Source: Phycisphaerae bacterium (GTDB lineage: Bacteria > Planctomycetota > Phycisphaerae > UBA1845 > JAFGLZ01). Taken from it: 51,475 nucleotides of DNA. The notes below the pieces were generated by a model. That model saw only the letters and a list, made by a program, of their open reading frames with translations. It made no database searches and was not told the origin of the DNA. This document shows positions 8,897 through 17,241 of this stretch, one piece after another; position 1 is the stretch's first letter; each line of letters starts with the position of its first letter. The stretch covers positions 1 to 51,475 of the forward strand of contig JAFGLZ010000215.1 of assembly GCA_016927755.1 (NCBI GenBank), read 5' to 3'. The position numbers were made by a program, and so were the translations under genes.

Positions 8897-10498
8897 CTAG
8901 CCTCGCCGGCCCGGCGGCGTTCTTCCACGAGTACCCCGCCCTCTCGACCCGCGTCCTGGCTTGCCGTCCTCCTCCTCGCCCTCGGCCATCATGGGATGGC
9001 CCAGTCGCTCGTGCACCTCGGGAGGCATCTTCTCGGCGTAGACCTTGGGGAAGAAGTATCGCTCGAACCCGAGCGTTACCTCGATCACGGGCGCGGACCC
9101 GTAGACATACTCCGTTCCCAGCTCGGAGCGGGTCAGTTGTCGATAGCTGACTTGAACCGGCACATAGAAGTTGGTCCGGCAGATGCGATCGATCACCTGT
9201 GGCAGGTAGCGTTGGTCGATCACCAGTTGCATAGCGATCGGGACGACGTCGAGGTCCGGCACCGTCTCCCGCCCGGTCCAGGTGGGGCCGGTCAGATACG
9301 TCTGCAGACTCTCCGAAGTCTGTGAGGGCTTCGCATCGGCTGGGGTGGGGAGTCTCTGCCCTCCGAATGACGCCCTGCTCAGGTCCGCGAGGGAGCCGGC
9401 CTTGCGTGGCGCGGGCTTCTCCGGCACAGCTCGCCCTCGTTTTGGGGCCGCGCCGGCGCCCGGCCGCCCCCCTCCGCGCCCCGCGTCCTCCAACACTGGA
9501 GCGGCGCGGTAGTCACCCACCGCCAAGCGGATGATCCGCTTGATCGGCAGATTGGTCACGTTGGCCTGCTCGCCCTTGCCCGCCGAGGCGAGTTGCTTGG
9601 CCGCGTCATTGTTGACGGCGGCCAGCGCCTTGAGTATCTCCGCCTGCACCCAGAGCGTCATTTGGGCAAGCCACATCTGGTATGGATTGGCGGGCGCGTT
9701 GATGTCCTCGACGGCCGATATCTTCGTGAAGGTCTCCTCGGGACGGTTGCCCACATAGCAGTATATCTGTTGAGCTCGCTCCAACTCGGCCCGTCGCTTC
9801 GGGTCGGTCCGCAGGCGCTCCTCTTCGCTTAGGGGCTGCTCTTCACCCGAGGCGCCTGCCTTGGGAGTTGCCCTTGCGGGGGCCTTGGCCGGCGTGCGGT
9901 CGCGCCCGCTCGGTCGTCCATCGAACGACAGCGACTGGAGTCCTCCCAGGGCCCCCCGTCGACGATCGTCCGTCGGAGGACGCGCAGCAGGTTCGGCCTT
10001 GCCGCCGGACGACTTGGGGGACGTCAGGCCGCGCTCCTCGTTCTCCAGTTCGATTCGGCGCTGCACCTCGTTGACGTCTTCTTGCGTGGGCGGACCTTTT
10101 GCCTTGACGATGGCGCGCAAGGCATCGAGGGCTTTACGATAGTTCGCGATGAACCTCAAGGGGATGTCCGGATTCGTCCTGGGATTGGGAAACGCCTCGG
10201 GCACCAGGTAGTCCAGGCCCGTTTCATTGACGGCCTTTGCCCGATTGAGCGTTTCCTGGACGCTGCCCTGGACGGTCTTGATGTTCTGTTCCTGGGCGGC
10301 GAGATCGACGTTGGTCACCGGATTGGTGCGGCCGGAGACCTTGCCGGCGCCGGCAAGCCTGGTGCCGAAGTCCGCGGCCTGCTGCATGCTCTTGTTGATG
10401 CCGTCATAGCTGTTGCACGCCACCACCCCCAGGCCGACCGACGCCAAGGCCGCCAGGAGACAGAGGATCATGAATAGGTTTCGTTTGAGGAAGGCCAT
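8897..10498 (-). CDS. PilO-like / Amuc_1100-like membrane-anchored protein
   Basis: 533 residues from ATG at 10498, with AGGAGG seven bases upstream; a GTG three bases earlier is less well spaced. The N-terminus is hydrophobic (FMILCLLAALASVGLGVVAC) and ends in VVAC, so it could be either a membrane anchor or a lipoprotein with Cys28. Residues ~40-130 are helical, as in PilO. Residues ~330-370 are Arg/Gly/Pro/Ala-rich (GRGGGRPGAG, KRGRAVPEKPAPRK). The C-terminal third is an alpha/beta domain with FYVPVQVSYRQL and PVIEVTLGFERYFF, resembling PilO-type ferredoxin-like folds. The final ~25 residues are an RGG tail (GRGSRGRGTRGR). It lies ~100 bases after the PilM-PilN gene and is probably co-transcribed with it. 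Confidence 0.85.
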   Translation of the reverse strand: MAFLKRNLFMILCLLAALASVGLGVVACNSYDGINKSMQQAADFGTRLAGAGKVSGRTNPVTNVDLAAQEQNIKTVQGSVQETLNRAKAVNETGLDYLVPEAFPNPRTNPDIPLRFIANYRKALDALRAIVKAKGPPTQEDVNEVQRRIELENEERGLTSPKSSGGKAEPAARPPTDDRRRGALGGLQSLSFDGRPSGRDRTPAKAPARATPKAGASGEEQPLSEEERLRTDPKRRAELERAQQIYCYVGNRPEETFTKISAVEDINAPANPYQMWLAQMTLWVQAEILKALAAVNNDAAKQLASAGKGEQANVTNLPIKRIIRLAVGDYRAAPVLEDAGRGGGRPGAGAAPKRGRAVPEKPAPRKAGSLADLSRASFGGQRLPTPADAKPSQTSESLQTYLTGPTWTGRETVPDLDVVPIAMQLVIDQRYLPQVIDRICRTNFYVPVQVSYRQLTRSELGTEYVYGSAPVIEVTLGFERYFFPKVYAEKMPPEVHERLGHPMMAEGEEEDGKPGRGSRGRGTRGRTPPGRRG

Positions 10499-10601
10499 CA
10501 CGGTTCCTCCTGGTTACTGTCGCGATACCACATCCAACGGCCCGACTCTCCACGGCATACCTCGGCGCCACCACAGGCCCATGTGTCCTTCGACGCCAAT
10601 G

Positions 10602-12776
10602 CTACCGTCGAGCACCTCCCCGCGGCTTTGCGCGCCCCGACGCCTTCTGGTCGCCGGGCTCGGCCGAGGCCTCAGGGCTCGGACCCAGGACGATGCCAAA
10701 CCGAATCGTGAACAGCCAATCGCCGACCCACGGCTCGTTCGTGACCGGGTCGCGAAGCTTCTCATCCTCGGGTTCGGCCTCTCCGGTCGGTTTGGCCGGC
10801 TGCTCGAAGCGACGTTCCATCCACAGCGCCGGATCGCGTCGCCTTGGGGCCTCCTGCTTCTTCGGCATCAGGACATGGAAGCCCAGCGCGTCGGCCGCGT
10901 TGGGGTCCTTCGGATTGCCGAGCTCCTTCAGCGTCTCCTGGAACTTCTCCAGGATGTTGGGGTAGTCGTAGGGCGTGTAGCCTCGAAGCGTCACGACGAA
11001 TCCTCTCCCGTCGTACCGGGCCGCGGCCTCTGACGCGCCACCCCTTCCTCTGGCGCCGCCTCTGGCGGGCGCTCTGCCCCCGCCTCGACTTCCGCCTCTG
11101 GGCGTGGTAGCTCCTCGAGCGCCCCGCGTGCCACCTCGCCCCCCGGCCGCGCCGGCAAGATCCTCCTCGCCTTCCAGCGGGCCAAGCGATTCGGCCACGT
11201 TGTCGCTGAACGCCGTCTGGAACGTGTTGAGGATGATCTGTCGGCGATCCTTGCGTGGAATCTGCTTGATGGCCGCGAGGTACTCATCGAGGGTCTTGGC
11301 CTGCACGAGGGGCGCATCCTCACGCGGGAGAGCCCGATGGACGAGATCCACGATCCGTGGCCAGAGGGTTTGATCATCCACAAGAGACATCACGAGATCG
11401 ACGTCCGTTCGACCCTCGTCGACCTGCCGTTTGAGCTTGGTCCATTCGCTGCTCAGGCTCGACGCGGCACCGAGAATGTCCGCCGTGTACTCACGGGGCG
11501 GCTTGCTGTCAGCGTTCTGATTGATGACCTGCGGGACTCGGTCCGGCTTGAAGCTGGGGACGCTGACGTCCTGGCTGCCGCCGGTTCGGGCCAGGGCGCT
11601 GCTATCCAGGAAGTACCGCGCCCACAGCGAGGCTGCCGCAAGCACGAAGCACGCGGCGGTCGCGGCGAAGAAAGGCCGCTTGCGTCGCCACACGGCCCGC
11701 TTGGCGATCTGCGGCGGAAGCAGGTTCGAGACGATATGGCCTCGACCCAATCCCTGCACGGCCAGCCCGTACGCCACGCCCAGGCTCAAGACGTTCTCGT
11801 TGAGCGTCGGGGCGTTCAGCGTCTCGCCCGGCTGCAGGTTGCTGAAGGCCGACAACCGCTCGACCTTCATGCCCAGGTTCTGCTGCAGGAACTTCTGGAG
11901 GCCCGGCAAGCGGAATCCGTTGCCCATGCCGACGACGCGATCGAGCTCGGCGTCGCGGTGAGTCTGCGTGTATCGGCCCACGGATCGCTGTATCTCGGCG
12001 ACGAGGTCCTGGTAGACCGGTCTCATCGCCTGGAAGATCTGACGGGCGTACTTGCTCGTGGCCGCTTGTCGCTTGAGGCTTTCGGCCTTGCCGAACTCGA
12101 GGCGGAAGGCCTCGACGAGGCGCTCGGTGAAGTTGTTGCCGCCAATCGGCACGGCCCGGGTCCAGACGCTACCGCGATCCGAGACGATCAGGTCGGTGCT
12201 CTCGGCCCCGATGTCCAGCAGGACCGTCGCCTTGCCTGGTCGGGGGACGTCATGCTCGATGAAGTTGGTCAGGGCCAGCGGGGCGGGCTGGACGATGAGG
12301 GGCTGCAATCCGGCGTCGGTGAACGGCACGAGATAGCGGTCGAGCTGCTCGGTCCGCATGCAGAAGATGCCGACCTCGATGTCCGGGCTGTCGTCCTCGC
12401 TGAAGATCTGATAGTCCCAGATGACCTGATTGATATCGTATGGAATCTGCTGGCCGGCCTCGAACTGCACGATGGCGGGCAACTGCTTCTTCTCGACGGG
12501 CGGCAGCTTGGTGAAGCGGGTAAAGGCCTGATAGCCGGGCACGCCGATGACGACCGCGTTACCGGCCATGTCGTTCCGGCTCATGAGCGTCTCGACGGCG
12601 CGGGTGAGGGCTTCGGTCAGGGCCTCTCCGCCGCGTTCGGCCGGGTTCAGGGGCTTGGCGTGCTCGACGATGTCGAAAGCCATGGCTTCGACGACGTCGC
12701 CGACGAGTTGCAGTTTGAGGGCTTTCAGGGCGCACTGCCCGATGTCGATGCCCCAAACCATTTTCTCGCCAGCCAT
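10602..12776 (-). CDS. pilM: PilM-PilN fusion protein of a type IV pilus-like system
   Basis: 724 residues. Residues 1-345 are a complete PilM actin-like ATPase: GIDIG (9-13), LLDIGAESTDLIV (187-199) and VVGMGNGFRLPGL (281-293) are the two phosphate motifs and the adenosine motif. PilM normally sits on the cytoplasmic face and binds the short N-terminal tail of PilN. Here NLLPPQIAKR (351-360), the classic PilN tail, follows directly in the same chain. Next come a transmembrane helix (~368-388) and a periplasmic part. Residues 543-582 are an RGG-rich segment, inserted before a last folded stretch (FVVTLRGYTPYDYPNILEKF), and the chain ends in RGGARR. It is the first gene of the cluster and is divergent from mtaB. 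Confidence 0.93.
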   Translation of the reverse strand: MAGEKMVWGIDIGQCALKALKLQLVGDVVEAMAFDIVEHAKPLNPAERGGEALTEALTRAVETLMSRNDMAGNAVVIGVPGYQAFTRFTKLPPVEKKQLPAIVQFEAGQQIPYDINQVIWDYQIFSEDDSPDIEVGIFCMRTEQLDRYLVPFTDAGLQPLIVQPAPLALTNFIEHDVPRPGKATVLLDIGAESTDLIVSDRGSVWTRAVPIGGNNFTERLVEAFRLEFGKAESLKRQAATSKYARQIFQAMRPVYQDLVAEIQRSVGRYTQTHRDAELDRVVGMGNGFRLPGLQKFLQQNLGMKVERLSAFSNLQPGETLNAPTLNENVLSLGVAYGLAVQGLGRGHIVSNLLPPQIAKRAVWRRKRPFFAATAACFVLAAASLWARYFLDSSALARTGGSQDVSVPSFKPDRVPQVINQNADSKPPREYTADILGAASSLSSEWTKLKRQVDEGRTDVDLVMSLVDDQTLWPRIVDLVHRALPREDAPLVQAKTLDEYLAAIKQIPRKDRRQIILNTFQTAFSDNVAESLGPLEGEEDLAGAAGGRGGTRGARGATTPRGGSRGGGRAPARGGARGRGGASEAAARYDGRGFVVTLRGYTPYDYPNILEKFQETLKELGNPKDPNAADALGFHVLMPKKQEAPRRRDPALWMERRFEQPAKPTGEAEPEDEKLRDPVTNEPWVGDWLFTIRFGIVLGPSPEASAEPGDQKASGRAKPRGGARR

Positions 12777-12804
12777 CTCTGCCTCCCGACCCTCGGGGGG
12801 TCAT

Positions 12805-12833
12805 TTGCAATAAACCAGGCACGGGCCTAAGCT
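12805..12833 (+). promoter_or_regulatory. Candidate promoter of mtaB; transcript probably leaderless
   Basis: TTGCAA (12805-12810) and TAAGCT (12828-12833) are separated by exactly 17 bases. Transcription would start at ~12839-12841, on the ATG itself. No Shine-Dalgarno precedes the ATG, which fits a leaderless mRNA. The 62-base gap must also hold the control region of pilM on the other strand. Confidence 0.45.
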
Positions 12834-12838
12834 AACAC

Positions 12839-14329
12839 ATGATGGCGCCCGAAACGTACTTGGTATACGCCGTCGGCTGCAAAGTCAACCAATACGAGGC
12901 CCAGCAGCTTCGCGAGGCCCTTGATTACTACGGACTCGAGCCCGCGGAGGTTGGCCAGGTTCCCGACTGGGCCGTCGTCAACACCTGCGCCGTCACTCAA
13001 ACCGCGGCTCGCAAGAGCCGTCAACTCGTTCGTCGCGCCACACACCAAGGGAACACGCGCGTCATCGTCGTGGGTTGTGCCGCGGTCGTCGAGGCCGAAC
13101 GGTATCGACAGATCGACGGCGTGGTGGGCGTCATCACCCACGATGACGATTGGGACACTCAGTTGTCCGTGGTTCTCGGCGCAGGCCAGAAGCAATGTCC
13201 TTACAACGAGTTATCGGCTGTTACGCAAAAAACGTCCAGTCCGGCAGGCATCGAGGGCCCCACGACAGGGGGCGCGGGGCGCCGCGGCACCGCCGACACA
13301 GAGCCGATGGTGGAAGCCGCACGCGGGTCGGATGACTCCATTCAAATCAAAGCGCCCGAGGACGGCCAAGTCAAGTGGACGTTGGGGGGGACGATCCACG
13401 GGCTGGCGGGTCATCACCGGGCGTTCCTGAAGGTGCAGGACGGCTGCGATGCGGCGTGCACTTACTGCATCATCCCCCAGCTTCGGAGGGGGTTGCGGTC
13501 CAAGCCGATCGAGGTGGCGGTCCGGGAGGCGAGGGACCTGGTGGCCAACGGATACAAAGAGATCGTTATAACGGGCGTATTCCTGGGTGCTTACGGGCGG
13601 AGTACGGCCAGGATGGGGCGGAGAAAAGACTCCCGTCCCGTCTCCTCGCCGCTGGCGAGACTGCTGGAGGCGTTGGCGGGGGTGGCCGGGCTGGTTCGGG
13701 TTCGGCTGTCGAGTCTGGAGCCGAATGACGTGACTGATGATCTGCTCGACGTGATGGGCCGGTGCGATGCCTGCGCGCCGCATCTGCATCTTCCGCTTCA
13801 GGCGGGGTCGGATGCGGTGCTGCGGCGGATGAACCGGCAGTATCGGATCGACGACTACCTGGCCACGATCGACCGTGTGCGGGATCGGCTGGATCGCCCG
13901 GCCGTTACGACGGACGTGATCGTCGGGTTTCCGGGCGAGACGGAGGAGGACTTCGAGCGGACGCTGGGGGTAGTGGAGCGGGTGGGCTTTGCGCGGGTGC
14001 ATGCGTTTCCGTTCAGCCTGCGGGCCGGGACGGTTGCGGAGCGGTGGCGTGGGGAGATGCTTGGCGAGGCCGTCGTTCGCGAGCGGATGCGCCGGCTGCG
14101 GTCGCTTGCGGACGAGGCCGAGCTTGCCTTCCGGCGGCGGTTCATTGGTCAGGTCGAGCGGGTCATCGTGGAGACACGACGAGGGGCGGGTTGGGAGGGG
14201 CGGGGCGATCGCTATTTCCCCGTCAGGTTTCCCGCGCCTGCTCAGCGAGACCTGTGCGGGCGCGCCGTCGAGGTGGCGATTCAGTTGGTCAAGGACAGCG
14301 TCGTCCGCGGCGTTCTCAGGGGTACGTAG
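12839..14329 (+). CDS. mtaB: tRNA threonylcarbamoyladenosine methylthiotransferase (MtaB family)
   Basis: 496 residues, a radical-SAM methylthiotransferase that adds a methylthio group to t6A37 of tRNAs. The N-terminal MTTase domain starts YAVGCKVNQYEAQQL and carries the Cys of VGCKVN, NTCAV and VGCAA for the auxiliary cluster. The radical-SAM motif is C203-x3-C207-x2-C210 in DGCDAACTYC. It continues with RLSSLEPNDV and HLHLPLQAGSD and ends in a TRAM-like beta domain. VGCKVNQYE favours MtaB over MiaB or RimO. Between the two domains (~residues 120-180) is a low-complexity insert longer than usual for the family. Codons end mainly in C before ~13.35 kb and in G after it. Confidence 0.93.
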   Translation: MMAPETYLVYAVGCKVNQYEAQQLREALDYYGLEPAEVGQVPDWAVVNTCAVTQTAARKSRQLVRRATHQGNTRVIVVGCAAVVEAERYRQIDGVVGVITHDDDWDTQLSVVLGAGQKQCPYNELSAVTQKTSSPAGIEGPTTGGAGRRGTADTEPMVEAARGSDDSIQIKAPEDGQVKWTLGGTIHGLAGHHRAFLKVQDGCDAACTYCIIPQLRRGLRSKPIEVAVREARDLVANGYKEIVITGVFLGAYGRSTARMGRRKDSRPVSSPLARLLEALAGVAGLVRVRLSSLEPNDVTDDLLDVMGRCDACAPHLHLPLQAGSDAVLRRMNRQYRIDDYLATIDRVRDRLDRPAVTTDVIVGFPGETEEDFERTLGVVERVGFARVHAFPFSLRAGTVAERWRGEMLGEAVVRERMRRLRSLADEAELAFRRRFIGQVERVIVETRRGAGWEGRGDRYFPVRFPAPAQRDLCGRAVEVAIQLVKDSVVRGVLRGT

Positions 14330-14394
14330 GTATGCGCTCAGGACGGCGATCACTCGGACGCGGTGGCTATGCCGGCGATGCAAAGGAGACTGAC

Positions 14395-14985
14395 ATGAGA
14401 AGGGCCGTGATGAGACGTTGTTGCGGCATCCCTGGTGTGGCCTTGTTGGTGTTGTTGCCCCTCTGGGTGGGATGCGTCTCCACGCACGCCGGTGACACTT
14501 CCACGGCGGATGCTGAAACCCGATCACACGTTGGGGAGATGCCCTTCTTGGGTCCAGACTTGGGGTTCTTTCCCCGCACGTGGAGCGTGGAGCGCAGAGC
14601 CGCGATCAATGAGCGCCTGAAGATATCCAACTACCACACCGCGACATTCATGGGGATGACGATCACTCACGTGCGACTGGAGATGCCTGTTTCCGATCTG
14701 GCCGACGTGTTGCGCGGGCATGAGCGCGACAACCCAACGTTCCGTAGAATGACTAATGCGCAAGCTACTGAACATGCGTTCGGGCGCCACTCAGGCAAGA
14801 GCTACGGCAGCAGCGCGGGAGAACCCATCGAGCTTTCGTGGTGGCAACCCGGAAATGCACGTGGACAGGCGCGCTACTCTTGGCTTTCCAAGGTTCGTTC
14901 TGGGCCACCCACCCGAATATGGATCCAGGTAGATCGCCTTGGCGATTCAAATGGGGAAGTCTATGTGAGGATCGAGCATGGCTGA
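14395..14985 (+). CDS. Hypothetical lipoprotein
   Basis: 196 residues from ATG at 14395, with AAAGGAG nine bases upstream. A longer open frame exists upstream but overlaps mtaB in another frame, so this start is preferred. The N-terminus is basic then hydrophobic (MRRAVMRRCCGIPGVALLVL) and ends in LWVGC, an imperfect lipobox with Trp at -3. The mature part has no domain I recognise; it is polar and contains MTITHVRLEMPVSDLADVL and IWIQVDRLGDSNGEVYVRI, which look like a small alpha/beta domain. It follows mtaB by 65 bases. Confidence 0.7.
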   Translation: MRRAVMRRCCGIPGVALLVLLPLWVGCVSTHAGDTSTADAETRSHVGEMPFLGPDLGFFPRTWSVERRAAINERLKISNYHTATFMGMTITHVRLEMPVSDLADVLRGHERDNPTFRRMTNAQATEHAFGRHSGKSYGSSAGEPIELSWWQPGNARGQARYSWLSKVRSGPPTRIWIQVDRLGDSNGEVYVRIEHG

Positions 14986-15017
14986 GGAACGGGGGAGGGC
15001 CAACAGGAGATAGCCTC

Positions 15018-15467
15018 TTATCCCGGATCAGGGAAGGTCATGTCATGCCACCGTGTCTCGCCGTCGTGATAGCGGAAGCTGACCATGTTGGGTTCCTCTG
15101 AACGGACCCTCCACGTCGGAAAAAGCAACTGCTTGCCGTCGAGAAACAGCACACGCTTCCAGATAGGCGACCGATAGAGCCGGGGATAGGTTGGCCTGCT
15201 AACGAGTTCCCATGTGCCGTTAGGGTAGACCTTGAGCTTTGGCACATAGGCGTTATGGTCCGGATAGACGGTGTGGAGGCTGGGCAAAACACGTTCTACT
15301 TCGCTAGCGGTAAGCCCCTGTCTCGACACCTCACGAAGGCGACACAACTGATCCATCGCAAGGGAGGCCGTGGCGGTGTCCATGTCGCGGGACCCCAGGC
15401 GCAAGATCAGGTTGCAGGAGTACCATAGGCAGATGCATGCGAAGAGGCCGAAGGCAAGTCGCTTCCG
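15018..15467 (-). CDS. Small hypothetical protein lacking a normal start codon
   Basis: The frame is open from just after a TAG at 15468-15470 to the stop at 15018. Its first codons give KRLAFGLFACICLWYSCNL, a signal-peptide or membrane-helix pattern, with GC-rich third positions. No ATG, GTG or TTG precedes this stretch; the first usable codon is a TTG at 15404, inside or after the helix. The rest (GLTASEVERVLPSLHTVYP, TWRVRSEEPNMVSFRYHDG) reads like a real soluble domain of ~120 residues. Either initiation is non-standard or an indel has removed the start. The family is not recognised. Confidence 0.5.
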   Translation of the reverse strand, partial: RKRLAFGLFACICLWYSCNLILRLGSRDMDTATASLAMDQLCRLREVSRQGLTASEVERVLPSLHTVYPDHNAYVPKLKVYPNGTWELVSRPTYPRLYRSPIWKRVLFLDGKQLLFPTWRVRSEEPNMVSFRYHDGETRWHDMTFPDPG

Positions 15468-15825
15468 CTAAGCATCGTATTGCCTCTGCTCGGACCGGGC
15501 AACTCGTGGGCAACTCGAAGGCTACACCCAATCGCTCGCAGTCCTGTCTATGCGCTTCGCTGTCGCTTGAGTTGTAGTGATTCTTGTGCTTGCGGCACGT
15601 CTCGATTCCCAGACGGACCACAGCGTAGCGGGCCAGGGGGGAGGTTGGCGCCTGCACCACGACCGCCTCAAGCCTGTCCAGGTTCTCAGGTCTTGCCCCA
15701 ATGCCAGCCAGAAGTACCGGCCAGTCCTTCTCAATGTTGAGGAGTGCGAGCGCGGCCTCAGTCGCCGCGGAACTCGGGCGCACTTCTAGACCCAGAATAA
15801 GCGAACCCCGAGCGGTTTTCGACAC
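15331..15825 (-). CDS. Small hypothetical protein; C-terminal third overlaps the next gene out of frame
   Basis: A GTG-started frame of 164 codons. The first ~115 codons have strong GC-rich third positions and protein-like sequence (AATEAALALLNIEKDWPVLL; ARYAVVRLGIETCRKH). After ~15475 third positions become random and good coding bias moves to the frame of the neighbouring gene. So the last ~45 residues are probably not authentic, or a frameshift lies near 15470. No family is recognised. Confidence 0.5.
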   Translation of the reverse strand: MSKTARGSLILGLEVRPSSAATEAALALLNIEKDWPVLLAGIGARPENLDRLEAVVVQAPTSPLARYAVVRLGIETCRKHKNHYNSSDSEAHRQDCERLGVAFELPTSCPVRAEAIRCLAEATCLRPLRMHLPMVLLQPDLAPGVPRHGHRHGLPCDGSVVSPS

Positions 15826-16151
15826 GCGAGGGGCAGGTGACGCCGAGATCGGAGGAAAGCGGGCGTCTGTTGGGCCTGAGAAGCGATGACGTGGCGTTCA
15901 GCAGCGATTTCGACGCTGCACCATCCAGGACATTGTAGGACGTGACAGGCCAGCCGGACGACCGAAACCCCCGCCCCGCTCACGCACGACTGTCTGCGAC
16001 AAGACGGTCGCGTGCGGTTCGCGTTGGAGCCCATGAAGCCGTGACCGCCCCCGCCGCCTCTTGCCCCCAAGCCCCGCTCCCCAATAGGGTGTACCTCCAT
16101 CGCCTCCCGCGATACCTTGTGCACAACGTTAGCGAGGAACCAGACGCGCTC
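15826..16151. other. Divergent intergenic region with an imperfect hairpin
   Basis: No gene is seen. An imperfect inverted repeat at 15983-16016 (CGCACGAC-T-GTCT against AGAC-G-GTC-GC-GTGCG) lies ~135 bases before the amidase start. It could be a leader structure or an operator; it has no T-run, so it is not an evident terminator. Confidence 0.4.
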
Positions 16152-17222
16152 ATGTCCAACTCCGACGCCAACTCGACCCCGACCGACGGCGACCTCACCC
16201 GTCGGCAGTTCATCACCACCTCCGGCGCGGGCGTGGCCGCCCTGGGCGTCGCTGGCTCCGCATCCGCGTCACCCAATGACCCCGGCCCGACCCGACCCCC
16301 CGCGGTCCCCAGAAAGGACGGCAGAGCCGTGAAAGATCAGGCCAAGATCACCCTCGTCCAATTGACCCAGAAGGACGCTTCTGCCCCCGTCGTCGATCGC
16401 ATGGTCACCTTCTTCAAGAAGGCCGCCGACTACAGATCGGACCTCATTGTCTTCCCCGAGTATGTCCTCGGCCGGCGCATCACGATCGACCACGAGAACG
16501 TCCAACGTTTCCTCGCCCTGGCCCGAGAGCACAAGATGTACGCCATCGCCGGACTCGTCGAGAGCCACGGCCCGCGATGGTCTACCACCGCCCTCATGGT
16601 CGATCGCGCCGGCGCCCTCCTCGGCCGATACTTCAAGTGCCACCCCGCCTCCGGACCCGCCCCACACTGGTGGCCGCCCGTCAAAGGCGAAGACGAAGAG
16701 GCCCGCGGAATCCTCGGCAACCAGTTCAAAGTCTTCCACCTCGACTTCGCCCCCGTCGGCATCCTCCAATGCTACGACGGCTACTTCCCCGAGGCCTGGG
16801 GATGCACCTCCTTCAACGGCGCCGAGATCATCCTCTGGATTAACGGCCGCGGCGGAATGATCGAGGACTCACACTGCATCTTCGCCGCCCAAGCCTACGG
16901 CTGCGCCGTCGGCGCAAACATCACCGACGGCTTCAACACCGGCTTCACCGCACCGGGCGGAACGGCCGTCGTCAAGGCCGAGGGCAGACCCGAACAGGCT
17001 CGCCTCTTCCCGAGAACAAAAAAAACCGGCGACGACTGCGTCCACGCCACCATCGACCTGCGACAGCTCCGCTGGCGCAGAAAGCACCTGCGAACCATGC
17101 ACCAACGCCGCCCCGAGCTCTATCACCGACTCGTCGAAGACGTGAAGATCTGGCAAGACTACCCCGACGTCCCCTGGGACCGTCCCGAATGCCAAGACCT
17201 CGTCAACAAGGCCCAGTTGTGA
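16152..17222 (+). CDS. Tat-exported carbon-nitrogen hydrolase (nitrilase superfamily)
   Basis: 356 residues from ATG at 16152. The open frame extends 70 codons upstream, but the twin-arginine signal (LTRRQFITTSGAG) begins close after this ATG, which argues for it. The nitrilase-superfamily triad is complete: Glu103 in FPEYV, Lys162 in RYFKCHP and Cys207 in LQCYDGYFPE. The enzyme should hydrolyse an amide or a related C-N bond in the periplasm. The substrate is not evident, but the neighbours (sulfatase, GHL10-like, sialidase-like) suggest an N-acyl or amide group on a sugar derivative. The next gene follows after 19 bases. Codons end mostly in C. Confidence 0.9.
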   Translation: MSNSDANSTPTDGDLTRRQFITTSGAGVAALGVAGSASASPNDPGPTRPPAVPRKDGRAVKDQAKITLVQLTQKDASAPVVDRMVTFFKKAADYRSDLIVFPEYVLGRRITIDHENVQRFLALAREHKMYAIAGLVESHGPRWSTTALMVDRAGALLGRYFKCHPASGPAPHWWPPVKGEDEEARGILGNQFKVFHLDFAPVGILQCYDGYFPEAWGCTSFNGAEIILWINGRGGMIEDSHCIFAAQAYGCAVGANITDGFNTGFTAPGGTAVVKAEGRPEQARLFPRTKKTGDDCVHATIDLRQLRWRRKHLRTMHQRRPELYHRLVEDVKIWQDYPDVPWDRPECQDLVNKAQL

Positions 17223-17241
17223 ATCACCGGAGCCGATAGCC

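Noticed and set aside
7280..9325. Long plus-strand open frame (681 codons) opposite two genes of the pilus/secretion cluster
   Set aside because: It is an antisense shadow with Gly/Leu/Val-rich sequence and no start signals; the opposite strand carries the conserved proteins.
11337..12830. Plus-strand open frame (497 codons) opposite pilM
   Set aside because: It is a shadow of the well-supported PilM-PilN gene.
13211..14527. Minus-strand open frame (438 codons) opposite mtaB
   Set aside because: It is His/Arg/Pro-rich antisense sequence with no domain; mtaB motifs are complete on the plus strand.
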